From Haliea sp. (GTDB lineage: Bacteria > Pseudomonadota > Gammaproteobacteria > Pseudomonadales > Halieaceae): a stretch of DNA of 64,000 nt. The translations under genes and the position numbers were made by a program. Each line of letters begins with the position of its first letter. Positions within the stretch are counted from its first letter, which is position 1. Below the pieces are notes generated by a model. The model did not search any database. It was not told where the DNA came from and saw only the letters and a list, made by a program, of their open reading frames with translations. The stretch is from the NCBI GenBank assembly GCA_016704305.1, contig JADJAL010000065.1:1-64000 (forward strand). The letters are read 5' to 3'. Below, in pieces: positions 1-8,466 of this stretch.

Positions 1-328
1 GCGCGCAGTCATTGCTAAGAATATCCCCGTCCGACGGGATCGTGCAGGTCGGCGACGTTGGCGAACAGGCCGTCCAGCCGGCCAAAATGCGCAGAAACGC
101 GGACGCGAGCATGGATGATCGAGGTTTCATCAGGTATGGTCGTATTCCCGTTGTTTATTATCACCATGGCGGCATTCAGTTCCATTTGCCAGCGCCCGCG
201 CCGCCGCGATATTGACCTCGCCGATACCGACCCGCGCGCCCTCGTCGCACAAGCGCCGCACGGTCAGCGGCGCCGATACCGGTGGCACCACCGCAGACCA
301 GAATGACCTTGCCTTGAAGATTCCTCAT
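1..328 (-). pseudogene. Short-chain dehydrogenase/reductase fragment, frameshifted, cut by window edge
   Basis: On the minus strand an ATG at 328 opens a typical SDR N-terminus: MRNLQGKVILVCGGATGIGA, which holds the glycine-rich NAD(P)-binding motif in the form GGATGIG. One base later in frame the text continues as RRLCDEGARVGIGEV. After a further shift it gives GRLDGLFANVADLHDP, the region that follows the NNAG-type segment in SDRs. At least two frameshifts and an in-frame stop interrupt it, and the C-terminal half lies beyond base 1. The substrate cannot be inferred. I see the motifs directly; membership in the classical SDR family is established knowledge. Real decay and sequencing error cannot be told apart here. 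Confidence 0.6.
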
Positions 329-474
329 ACCCGCTTCCAGTCACATCGATTTCGCCACCATGGTACACACATGGCAATTTGAGTGAAGCAGACGAATGTG
401 CAAGTATCCATACTCGTTGCAGCAATCTACAACGCCAGCGCGCTGGCGCCGGCTGGAGAAGTGAACGCAGATGA

Positions 475-1519
475 AATTGCTCGCCTTTCTATGGCTTGGC
501 CACCAATCCCACCGGTCATGTGCGCCTGCCCGCCGAGGAGATCACGCTGGCCGACCTGCTCAAGGCCGCCGGTTACGCCACCGGCATGGTGGGGAAATGG
601 CATCTCGGCGACCACAGCCCGTCGCTGCCCAACGACATGGGCTTCGACAGCTATTTTGGCGCGCTGTACAGCAACGACATGGAACCGTTCGCGCTCTACG
701 ACAACCGCGAGATCGCCGTCCCGGCACCTGCCGAACAGGTCACCTCACGCAGCAGTGCCACCGAGGCCGCAACACGTTTCATCCAGGCACACGCCGATGA
801 ACCTTTCTTCCTGTATTTTGCCCACAATTTCCCGCACGACCCGCTGTCGGTAAAGGGCCGAGCGCAGCGGCCGGTCCAGGGCTGGCGCCTGTATGGCGAT
901 GTCATGGAGGAGATCGATGACAGTGTTGGCGCATTGGTCGACGCGCTGCGGCGCACCGGCGATTGGAGAACACGCTGATCATCATCACGTCGGACAACGG
1001 CCCTGGTTTCTCGGCGACGCCGGTAACCAGCGCGGCCGCAAGGGCAATACGTTCGAGGGCGGCATGCGGTGCCGTTGATCTTACACTGGCCGGCGCGCAT
1101 CAGTCCCGGCAGGACCGAAGCTGCAATGGCCATGGGTATCGACCTGTTGCCGACGGTACTGGAGATATTGCAGTTGCGCCAGGCGGATCGCGTGCTCGAT
1201 GGGCGCAGCATCCTCACGGTGTTGACCGAGGGCGGTCCGGTCACCCTACGACTACCTGTACTACTACGACGGCGAATACCTGTTCGCAGTGCGCGACCAA
1301 CAGTTCAAGTACCGCGGTCCGGCGGGAGTTTTGTACGGTACCGACCAATTGCCAGTGGGTGTCAGCATGCCGAAGAAGGAGTGGCTGTTCGACCTGCAGG
1401 GCGACCCGCGCGAATCCTATGACACTTCGGATCGAAATCCGGATAAGCTGTTGCAGCTACGCACCGCCTTCGAGGTCCGGCAAAAGGAGATGACGGAAAA
1501 TTTAAGGGGCTGGAAGTAG
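475..1519 (+). pseudogene. Sulfatase (arylsulfatase-type), broken and N-terminally incomplete
   Basis: Pieces of a formylglycine-dependent sulfatase lie in order but in different frames. TLADLLKAAGYATGMVGKWH (about 547-606) is the conserved GKWHLG region. ENTLIIITSDNGP (about 963-1005) carries the metal-binding DNG. GRKGNTFEGGMR (about 1030-1070) and PLILHWPARISPGRTEAAMA (from about 1072) follow, and the last piece, ending at 1519, contains KEWLFDLQGDPRESYD. At least three frame changes separate them. The N-terminal domain with the CxPSR formylglycine site and the first metal ligands is not found upstream. The missing part argues for genuine decay, unlike the single-shift genes elsewhere in the window. 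Sulfatases remove sulfate esters, which is notable beside the sulfotransferases downstream. Confidence 0.75.
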
Positions 1520-1576
1520 CGGTCATCGCGCAGCCCGGCCGGTTATACAACGCAGCGAAGAAGGAGTTCAAAAGAT

Positions 1577-2304
1577 ATGCAATTGTGGCGTTTCCTGCAC
1601 CCGTCCGCACTGGCGTTTACGCTCAGGACGACGTCACAAGCCATTATCGACAGACTGAAGGGCGCGCCACCGAGGACTACGCAGGCAGCACAGTATGTGG
1701 CGCGGCACGCGCGTGCAGGCGACCCGGACGACGTGCTGCGCACGCTGGATACATTTGCCCAGAACGAGCGCTGGCTGATGAGCCTCGGGCCATTGAAAGG
1801 CCCGTTGATCAAGGAGTTGGCGCAGCGGCTGCCAGCCAATGCCCGCGTGCTGGAACTGGGCGCTTACTGCGGTTACTCATCCATCATGATCGCCAGCACA
1901 CTCGGACGTGGCGCACGGATTACCTCGATCGAGATCAACAAGGATGCGGTGGCGAGCTCGCGGGCAAATGTGGAAATGGCCGGTCTGTCAGACCAGATCA
2001 CGTTTGTGCATGGGCCTTCCAGCAAAATGATCAGCACCCTGGAGGGCCGCTTTGACCTCGTGTTTCTCGATCACTGGAAGGACCTGACACACCCGACCTG
2101 CAACTGATCGAGCAGTGTGGACTGGTGGGTCCAGGCAGCATCGTGGTGGCGGATAACGTGGGCAAAATCTTTGCGCCGGAACACTATCTCGACTACGTGC
2201 GCAACTGCGGTCATTACGACTGCGAACACCGCGAGGCGACTATTGAATACACCAGCGTGCCAGACGCCGTGGAAATTTCTGTCTATCGGCAGCAATCCGT
2301 CTAG
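1577..2304 (+). CDS. Catechol-O-methyltransferase-like SAM methyltransferase (one frameshift)
   Basis: A class I S-adenosylmethionine O-methyltransferase resembling catechol O-methyltransferases. The SAM-binding motif VLELGAYCGYSS lies near residues 90-101, followed by the acidic residue in SIEINKDAV. FDLVFLDHWKD corresponds to the metal-binding Asp region of COMT. The first frame stops at 2107. A one-base shift near 2085-2095 restores LQLIEQCGLVGPGSIVVADN and continues to the TAG at 2302-2304, giving about 240 residues, normal for the family. An AAGGAG ribosome-binding site precedes the ATG. The stop overlaps that of the convergent DUF3581 gene in a CTAG. The acceptor substrate is unknown. 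Confidence 0.8.
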
Positions 2305-3007
2305 CGCGCTGCAAACACTGCCTTGCTGCGGTTATAGGTCGCTATGGCGCTCACCACAACGTCTTCGTCGTACTCCCGCAGGCCACTCAACAACATGTGC
2401 TTTTTACCGCGACCGACGATTTCGCCACTCTCCTCCAGATGGAACGCCAGTTCGACGCTGCCGCGCTTGCCGTTGATTTCCAGCTGGTTGTAGTCAGCCT
2501 GCAGCACCGGATGGGTGATATCCAGTCGGTCCAGGTCGATGGTCATGCTTTCGTAAATCACCATGGGCCGCTCGGGATGAATCATAACCTGCTGCTCGGC
2601 GAGCAATGGCACCAGGATGGGGGAAGGTCTGGCCAGAAAAATTCCACGTAGCTCTGGGTGAGATTGCGGATCAACGAGTCCGCATGCGTCAGGTCGCCCG
2701 CGCGTTTGACCCGTAGATACTCGCGCCCGTTGGTATCGTTGATGTGCAACTCACCCGAGGGCTCCGGTAATACCAGTTCCACGCCGGCAGTTACCATGCC
2801 GGAAAAAATGAACTCCATGTGCTGGCTGATGCCGTATTTGGCAAGGATGACGGCAAACAGCAGGTCGCCGGGGATGCAGAAACGCTTGGCATCCGCATCG
2901 TGCAGCGGGTTGAAATCGTCTGCCATCTGCTTGGCGAAATTACTGCCCTGTTCGCGCGTGAAACAGACGCGCCCGTTGGGCTCACTATAAAACTGGTCGA
3001 TGATCAT
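2301..3007 (-). CDS. DUF3581 family protein (frameshifted)
   Basis: The N-terminal part matches what I know of DUF3581, a gammaproteobacterial family of unknown function. It contains FAKQMADDFNPLHDADAKRF (around residue 25) and PGDLLFAVILAKYGIS. This reading frame ends at 2582. The rest, with VPLLAEQQVMIHPERPMVIY, continues in another frame to the stop at 2301. The break lies around 2605-2640 in TTTTTC and CCCCC runs, so homopolymer indels are the likely cause. The N-terminal part with its DDFNPLHD resembles hotdog/MaoC-like dehydratase sequences. That resemblance is an impression, not an assignment. The gene stands apart from the PPTase operon upstream on the same strand. Confidence 0.75.
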
Positions 3008-3041
3008 CGTGGAGTAGCTCGCCCGTCATTGCGGGATTTTT

Positions 3042-3068
3042 TGTGGTGTTTGTGGTGTCTGTGGTGTT
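3042..3068. repeat. Three tandem 9-nt repeats (tgtggtgtY)
   Basis: Three consecutive copies, TGTGGTGTT, TGTGGTGTC and TGTGGTGTT, lie in the short intergenic stretch between the PPTase stop and the DUF3581 start. They fall just upstream of the DUF3581 gene on the minus strand. No function can be assigned. A slipped-strand origin or a regulatory site are both possible. Confidence 0.6.
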
Positions 3069-3099
3069 TTGGTTGCTGGAGTGCCTTGCAGCGTGCAGT

Positions 3100-3891
3100 C
3101 TAGCAGGAATCCGGGGGTACGGACGCTCTCTGTTCACTCCAGCTGCTGGCGCGCAGCGGTTCATGGCATGTCCTGGTCACGCCCCCGTCACACAGCTCAA
3201 GTAACTGCACCCTCGGTAGCAGCGGTGCGGCTGGCAGCCAACAGAGCGCGAGCCGGTAATCCGGCTGCATGTGCAACAGGCAATAGTGCGCCGTATCGGT
3301 GTCGTCCGGCGTAGTCAGTGCAATGCGGCCGCATCCGGATGCCGGATCGCTGCTGGACACGACTGTAAAGCCGCGGGAATCAAGACCCGACACCAGCACG
3401 CCACCCCTGGCCTTGACCGCGGACTCCTTGAGCGTCCACAGATCATAAAACTGCTCGCGCTGCTGCCCGGGGGCACAGGACGCCAGTGCCGCAACTTCCT
3501 CGGCGCGAAAGAAACGGCGCGCCAGGGTCATCACGTCGCGCGGTGGATTGCGCTGTGGATTGCACTGTTCGATATCCACGCCTACCGGGACTCCTGCGGT
3601 GACCGCGAAGGCCAGCCAGTCGCCACTGTGGCTCAGGTTAAAGTCCAGGGCGTGCCCGGGGTCCGTCAAATACGGCTTACCTTTTTCGCCGCGACTGAAT
3701 TCCCAGTCCGCGGGCGCAACCCCGGCATAGCGGGAGAGGACTTGGCGTTTGAATGTGTCGGAGTCGGCAACCCTGCTGCGCAAGCAGAGCCATACATGCA
3801 CATCCTGCGCGCCAAGGCAAAGCCGCCCGGCGCGCTCGACAGCCGCGTGTGGATCAGAAGCGCTGTATGCGCTTGCCGATAACTTTGTCAC
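3100..3891 (-). CDS. 4'-phosphopantetheinyl transferase, Sfp type
   Basis: Transfers 4'-phosphopantetheine from CoA to the serine of carrier proteins. All family motifs are visible: FNLSHSG (84-90), GVDIE (104-108, Mg-binding acidic residues) and WTLKESAVKARG (152-163). The length of 263 residues suits the two-lobed Sfp type rather than the short AcpS type. It is the last gene of a minus-strand operon, and its start overlaps the end of the upstream oxygenase by 38 nt. The only carrier protein in the window is the ACP at 24073-24315, next to serine palmitoyltransferase. A natural inference is that this enzyme activates that ACP. The N-terminal about 25 residues are poorly conserved, so the true start may be internal. 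Confidence 0.88.
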   Translation of the reverse strand: MTKLSASAYSASDPHAAVERAGRLCLGAQDVHVWLCLRSRVADSDTFKRQVLSRYAGVAPADWEFSRGEKGKPYLTDPGHALDFNLSHSGDWLAFAVTAGVPVGVDIEQCNPQRNPPRDVMTLARRFFRAEEVAALASCAPGQQREQFYDLWTLKESAVKARGGVLVSGLDSRGFTVVSSSDPASGCGRIALTTPDDTDTAHYCLLHMQPDYRLALCWLPAAPLLPRVQLLELCDGGVTRTCHEPLRASSWSEQRASVPPDSC

Positions 3892-4570
3892 GCACTTTCC
3901 AAAACAGGTTGTCGGGGTTCACCACGATGATGAACACGCGGCGCAGCCTGTCTTGTGGGCTGTTAATGGGCCTGACCGCGTGCCACGCGTGATCGGTCCG
4001 CTTGATCAGGGCGCTGTAATTGCCGATGGATTTGCATTCGATGATGCCATCGAATGCCTCCAGCGCGGGCGCGGAGTTGTAATCCAGCCGGCCGCCGTCA
4101 TCCAGGATCAGCGTCGCGCCACCCCAGGCTGGATCCCAGTCGTCCTGCGAATTGAAATAAAACAGGTGCGACCCGTGCTCGCGCCGCGAATCGCAATGCG
4201 GCGACACGTCCGCGCCGCGCGGCGTGTAGTGCCAGTGGAAGCGAAACTCCACTTTCTTTGCCTCGAACAGGCGCTCGATTTCCTTGCGATAGGCATCGGA
4301 GCACAATTCAGCGATGAACTCCTGCCACGGTTTTGGCACCGGCATATCCGGCGTGTATTCCAGCGAGTAACGATCATGCGGCGCCTGCCCGGCGCGGCGC
4401 TCCTCCCCAATTCGCTGGTCGAACATCTCCAGCGGCGGCATGTTCGCCAGCAGGTCCTGGAAGCCGGACTCCTTCAACACACCTTCATCGTTGTAGTAGG
4501 GGAACGGCCTGGTTGCCCGGAAGTCGGCCAGGCTGAGGCTGCGCAGTTTCTCGATATCCAGGTATTTCAT
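3854..4570 (-). CDS. Fe(II)/2-oxoglutarate-dependent oxygenase-like protein
   Basis: A 238-residue protein with the double-stranded beta-helix oxygenase signature. HCD (125-127) supplies the HxD-type iron ligands, preceded by HWHYTPRGADVSP. A second histidine lies in DHAWHAVRP (His197), and basic residues suited to 2-oxoglutarate follow at about 208-211. The same architecture recurs in the gene at 48287-49042, including FYxNxxDDW and WGGxTxILDDGG. It sits in an operon with a sulfotransferase, a GT-like gene and the PPTase, and overlaps the GT gene by 4 nt (ATGA). By context it may hydroxylate the lipid or glycan made by this locus; the substrate is unknown. Prolyl-4-hydroxylase-like folds are an alternative label for the same superfamily. 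Confidence 0.7.
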   Translation of the reverse strand: MKYLDIEKLRSLSLADFRATRPFPYYNDEGVLKESGFQDLLANMPPLEMFDQRIGEERRAGQAPHDRYSLEYTPDMPVPKPWQEFIAELCSDAYRKEIERLFEAKKVEFRFHWHYTPRGADVSPHCDSRREHGSHLFYFNSQDDWDPAWGGATLILDDGGRLDYNSAPALEAFDGIIECKSIGNYSALIKRTDHAWHAVRPINSPQDRLRRVFIIVVNPDNLFWKVRDKVIGKRIQRF

Positions 4571-5481
4571 GCAGCCCTCGCTTGCAGATCGGGCGTGCGA
4601 TCAAGCACCTCGAATGCATCGTGGCGCACGTGATTCTTGCGGATCTCTTCGCGCACGAGCGCTTCGCTGACATGTCCAAGCTTCAGACACTCTTTCAGCA
4701 GCCCAAAGAAAAAATCCTGCTGGGCGGGATCCGGGTGCTCCCGGTAGCGGCCCAACAGACCGTATTCACCAAACACCTTTGCGCGCACGCGATTGGCCGA
4801 CGCCAACAGCGGCTTGTCCTTGAACTTGTCGGCCGGCGTGTAATCCACCGGCAGCCCGGTTTTCCAGGGCTGCGTCTTGCGCTTGGTGTTGTGCAGCAGG
4901 CGCGTATTGCCATCGAGGTGGTCGAAATCATTCCAGCAGTCCGGCAGGTAGCCGATATTGGCCGGGGCTTCGTAGCCCAGCACCATCCACTCCTTGTAAT
5001 CCTTTTCGTTGCGAAACAACTGCTCAAATTCCTTCTCGGCGTCCCAGTGCCGCAGGCGCGCGCAGTCCAGCAGCATGACGCTGGTAGCCACCTGGGCGCG
5101 CTTGTCTTCCTTGGCGGAGCGATGCCGCCCCATCACGGCGGCGCCCTGCATATCCATGGTCAGCAGTTCGTACACATCGCCCACCGCGAACACGTCCGGG
5201 TCGGTGACCACGGCGCGCCCCTGCCAGTTCATCAGCCTGGGCGGCATGAAACGCAGCGGCGTGAAGGACTGCAGATCGTCCATATGCCAAACCCGGCTGG
5301 TGCCACCGCGCAGGAACGCCTGCCCCTCCCTGGCCCGCAGGTAGGGGTAATCGCGGGTATGGATAAACTGCACATCGAACTTGTCGGCGTTGGCCGAATT
5401 GCGCCGGAAGGAGTATTCGGCCACCAGCGCACCCAGCCACTGCCGCTCATTGGTGTGAATAAAGACGCAGTTGTCGCTCAC
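4567..5481 (-). CDS. Putative GT-A type glycosyltransferase, paralogue 1 of 3
   Basis: One of three homologous proteins of about 300 residues in the window (others at 9531 and 11666). Shared landmarks are an N-terminal FIHTNxxQxxGALV, an EDLQSFTP-like segment (here DDLQSFTPLRFMPPRLM), a DPDVFAV stretch resembling the DxD sugar-nucleotide/metal motif of GT-A enzymes, a conserved MLLDC, WNDFDHL and KRKTQPWKTGLP. A GTG start at 5481, with an AGGTG upstream, aligns with the paralogues better than the ATG at 5514. The gene overlaps the downstream oxygenase by 4 nt and follows sulfotransferase 1 closely. The sugar donor and acceptor are unknown. The GT assignment rests on the DPD motif and on context. 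Confidence 0.6.
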   Translation of the reverse strand: MSDNCVFIHTNERQWLGALVAEYSFRRNSANADKFDVQFIHTRDYPYLRAREGQAFLRGGTSRVWHMDDLQSFTPLRFMPPRLMNWQGRAVVTDPDVFAVGDVYELLTMDMQGAAVMGRHRSAKEDKRAQVATSVMLLDCARLRHWDAEKEFEQLFRNEKDYKEWMVLGYEAPANIGYLPDCWNDFDHLDGNTRLLHNTKRKTQPWKTGLPVDYTPADKFKDKPLLASANRVRAKVFGEYGLLGRYREHPDPAQQDFFFGLLKECLKLGHVSEALVREEIRKNHVRHDAFEVLDRTPDLQARAA

Positions 5482-5485
5482 CGTA

Positions 5486-6403
5486 TCACCTCGCCTCAGC
5501 GCTGGTGTAGCCAAATACCGGCAACAGTTTTGAATCTACCATGGCGTGCAGTTCCGCCACTTGATTGTCGTCAAAATAATCGCGGTAACCGCCGACCTTG
5601 GCCTTGCGCACTTTGAAGGTATTGGGATCCTTGACGTCCTTGGCCTGCACGCGACTGCCGCTGCGCCAGAAATAGTTGTCCTGTTCTTTCTTGCGCAGGT
5701 TTTCCACCGAGGCAAATTCCGCTGTATCGCGCAGGTAGGCCTCGTTGACCTCCATGCCCAGGAACGCGACGATGCGCGCCATTTCCTGTTCCGGGTGCGC
5801 GCGCAGATCCTCGTAGCGCACCACCAGCAGATTCTTGATCTGCGGCAGTTCCCGCGCCCAGTTGTTGAGGAAGTTGATAATGTGCGCCAGCCCCTGGTCC
5901 TGCCCTTTGACAAAGTCGTACACCGAGATATCCGCCTCGTGCGCAGGGTATTTGTTCATCGCCTTTTTTTCCGGCCGCATGCGGTACTTCCACTGGAAAA
6001 ACTGGGATACCGCCACATCGATCGGATTGCGCACCAGCAACACCGTGTTCTTGTGGTAGAAATCCTTCTTCGAGTCGACATTGCCGGTGAAACCGCGCAA
6101 GTAGTTATCGTGGGTAAAGAAGATTTTGGGTATCTGCTTGTTGAGGCGCGTGAAGTTGTCAAAGCCCATCAATATGTTGTCAGGCAATTTGTACATCAGC
6201 TGGTAGTAGCGCGAGATCATCACACGCACCCAGGTACGCCCGCTTTTGCCGTATGAGGCAAAAATATAGTCGCAGTGGTTGTACTTCCAGAATTCTTCCT
6301 TGCCACGACGCCAACGCTGCAACTCATGCGCCTTGGCCTCTGGTAAAAATACCGAAATCGCGCGTACCAACCATTTGATCAGCCGCTTGATAATCATATG
6401 CAT
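5486..6403 (-). CDS. PAPS-dependent sulfotransferase 1
   Basis: Transfers sulfate from 3'-phosphoadenylyl sulfate to a hydroxyl acceptor. The 5'-phosphosulfate loop is YGKSGRTW (51-58). The 3'-phosphate site is RNPIDVAVSQFF (125-136), and FFTHDNY precedes it. The C-terminal KVRKAKVGGYRDYF resembles the 3'-phosphate-contacting RKGxxGDWK segment of cytosolic sulfotransferases. The N-terminus is basic and amphipathic with no clear transmembrane helix. It heads the minus-strand operon ST1-GT-oxygenase-PPTase. It is one of four homologues in the window (others at 13028, 13963 and 17913). A lipid or glycan acceptor is inferred from the neighbourhood. Confidence 0.88.
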   Translation of the reverse strand: MHMIIKRLIKWLVRAISVFLPEAKAHELQRWRRGKEEFWKYNHCDYIFASYGKSGRTWVRVMISRYYQLMYKLPDNILMGFDNFTRLNKQIPKIFFTHDNYLRGFTGNVDSKKDFYHKNTVLLVRNPIDVAVSQFFQWKYRMRPEKKAMNKYPAHEADISVYDFVKGQDQGLAHIINFLNNWARELPQIKNLLVVRYEDLRAHPEQEMARIVAFLGMEVNEAYLRDTAEFASVENLRKKEQDNYFWRSGSRVQAKDVKDPNTFKVRKAKVGGYRDYFDDNQVAELHAMVDSKLLPVFGYTSAEAR

Positions 6404-6640
6404 GTAGAATTCCCCTGATCAGGGCAGATTTAGCGGCGAAGGGTATAGGATGATCAGGCGATTCTCAAGGTTGTGTGGTATTTTTAACGGCATTCGATCG
6501 CTCTGCGCAAGTAATTGATTTTAAAGATAAATAGCGGGAGAACCAACCCGCAGGCGCAGCGCTGTGACGCGGGTGTAATCGTCGCCGGACAGCCGCACTA
6601 CTGGCCTGTAGCCACCCGATTCATCACTATGGTTTCCTGC

Positions 6641-7477
6641 ATGAACAAGCTACTTAAACTACTCCTGGTATCACTACTACTTGCCATGACGAATACCAGC
6701 CATGCTGTCGACAATGCTGTATCCAAGTTGCCGAGCTGGCAACAATTGGAGTTCGAACAGAAGGCGTTCTGGGCCACCGCTCGCTCGCAACTGAACATTG
6801 CGCCGGTTGCCGGCAAACCCGATGTGTGGATGCTGGATGTGCTGAGCTCGGTAGTGGATAACTCCGAGCAACTGAAGATTAGCTTCGATGCCGCCACCGG
6901 TCGTGTCCTCTCGCTCTCGCGTGTCAGCAGGGGTAAGGAACAGCGCATGAAGGCCTACCAGTATGAAACCAAATTCATTGTGCGCGAGCGCCGCACTCCA
7001 CCCGCAGACACCTCTGCGCCGCCCGAACAGTGGCCAGTCGCGCGCACCAACAGTGTCAACTACCCGGCCTCGCGCGGCACCACCGTTGTCACTAGTCCTT
7101 ACCTGCTGCTGATCCTCGCCTCGCAATTGCAGGCACAGGAACCCGGTAAATCGATAGAGGTCATCGTGCACACCGACCTGAATTTCTATCGCGTCAAGCT
7201 CACCAGCGGCAATGGCGTGCCGGTAAAAGCCAACTTCCAGGTGACAGGGCAGGACGCTGTCAGTGGCACATTCGAGACGAATGCCGTGGCCATTTATGCC
7301 AGCCCCGAAGGCAAGCTGGAAGATAAAGACGATTTCAGCCTGCTCGGCCTGCAGGGCGAGATTATCCTGCTATTTGACCGCAATTCCGGCTTGCCGCTGC
7401 AGATTCGCGGCGAGGCGCCGCGCATAGGCAGCACGGAGATCAACCTCAAGTCTGCAACGCTGAGGGCAGCGCCGTAG
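6641..7477 (+). CDS. Predicted periplasmic protein of unknown function
   Basis: From the ATG at 6641 the protein begins MNKLLKLLLVSLLLAMTNTS followed by HAVD, a good Sec signal peptide with a cleavage site after SHA. The open frame extends upstream to 6515, but that segment lacks coding character. The mature part of about 255 residues is beta-rich and ends with LLFDRNSGLPLQIRGEAP followed by RIGSTEINLKSATL. This ending recalls DUF3108/DUF6134-type periplasmic proteins, at low confidence. Its stop overlaps the GTG start of the lipid kinase by one base (TAGTG), so the two are probably translationally coupled. A role in handling the same lipid is an inference from this coupling. Confidence 0.7.
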   Translation: MNKLLKLLLVSLLLAMTNTSHAVDNAVSKLPSWQQLEFEQKAFWATARSQLNIAPVAGKPDVWMLDVLSSVVDNSEQLKISFDAATGRVLSLSRVSRGKEQRMKAYQYETKFIVRERRTPPADTSAPPEQWPVARTNSVNYPASRGTTVVTSPYLLLILASQLQAQEPGKSIEVIVHTDLNFYRVKLTSGNGVPVKANFQVTGQDAVSGTFETNAVAIYASPEGKLEDKDDFSLLGLQGEIILLFDRNSGLPLQIRGEAPRIGSTEINLKSATLRAAP

Positions 7478-8442
7478 TGGAGTTACCGGCCCGTCCGGCA
7501 GGATTGATCAGCAATCCCGCCAGTGGCCACAACCGCGACCAGTTTGAGGCGATCCGCGCGCGCATAGACGCACATCCGGGCATTCACCACCGCGTTACCC
7601 ACAGCGCAGCGGACATCGCGCCCGCACTGCGCGAGTTGGCCGCCCTCGATATTGGCGTGCTGGCGATCAACGGCGGCGACGGCACGGTGTCCGCCATCCT
7701 CGGTGAATTGCTTGAATTGAAGCCGTTTGCGCGCCCGCCGCTGATTGCACTGCTGCCCGGCGGCACCGCGAACATGAATGCCGGCGATATCGGCGTGCGC
7801 GGCTCATTGCCCAGGGCGGTAACACGCTTCTGCCAATGGTGCGAGGGCGAGCGCAATACCGTGGGAAAATTGACGCAGCGCAGCCTGATGCGGGTGGTCA
7901 CCGACAACGCGCAAACAGCGCGCTACGGCATGTTCCTCGGCGCCGGCGCGATCATCCACGGCACCGAGTACGCGCACCGTGAAATCCACTCGCGCGGCGT
8001 GCGCGATGACCTCAGCCTCGCCCTCGGCACCGTGCGCACCGTGTGGGGTGTGTTGCGCAATGATCCCGCCTTCAATCGCCATGTTGCGATCACACTGACG
8101 CTGGATGACGGGCCACCGGCGCAATACGACACGCTGATCCTAGCGGTGAGCACCCTGCAGCGGCTGTCATTCGGCATGCGGCCTTTCTGGAGCGATGAAC
8201 CTGGCGCGATCCGCCTGACGGTGATGGAGCAGGGCTGTACCCGTTTCGCGCGCACGTTTTTCTCCATCGTCAGTGGCCATCCCAGCCGCAATGCGGTCCC
8301 CGCAAGCGGCTACCGCAGCCACAACGCCGACCGGATACGCCTTGCAATGCGCGGCAAAATCAACCTGGACGGCGAGTTGGTGGATGTTGCCGAGACCGTG
8401 GCGATAAACGCCAGCGCCGCACTCGAGTTTTTGCGCCTGTGA
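7477..8442 (+). CDS. Diacylglycerol-kinase-family lipid kinase
   Basis: A 321-residue soluble lipid kinase of the DAGK/sphingosine-kinase/YegS superfamily. It shows SNPASG (12-17), the catalytic-domain signature NGGDGT (65-70) and PGGTANM (94-100), which replaces the usual GGTxND. The C-terminal beta-domain includes LDGELVDV. It starts with GTG directly on the stop of the upstream periplasmic-protein gene. Caulobacter carries a kinase of this superfamily (CpgB) in its sphingolipid cluster, where it phosphorylates ceramide. Given the ceramide genes in this window, a ceramide kinase is a reasonable inference; a diacylglycerol kinase cannot be excluded. The nucleotidyltransferase-like gene downstream would act on its product. 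Confidence 0.8.
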   Translation: MELPARPAGLISNPASGHNRDQFEAIRARIDAHPGIHHRVTHSAADIAPALRELAALDIGVLAINGGDGTVSAILGELLELKPFARPPLIALLPGGTANMNAGDIGVRGSLPRAVTRFCQWCEGERNTVGKLTQRSLMRVVTDNAQTARYGMFLGAGAIIHGTEYAHREIHSRGVRDDLSLALGTVRTVWGVLRNDPAFNRHVAITLTLDDGPPAQYDTLILAVSTLQRLSFGMRPFWSDEPGAIRLTVMEQGCTRFARTFFSIVSGHPSRNAVPASGYRSHNADRIRLAMRGKINLDGELVDVAETVAINASAALEFLRL

Positions 8443-8466
8443 CTACTTACTTGTGACGACCTGCCT

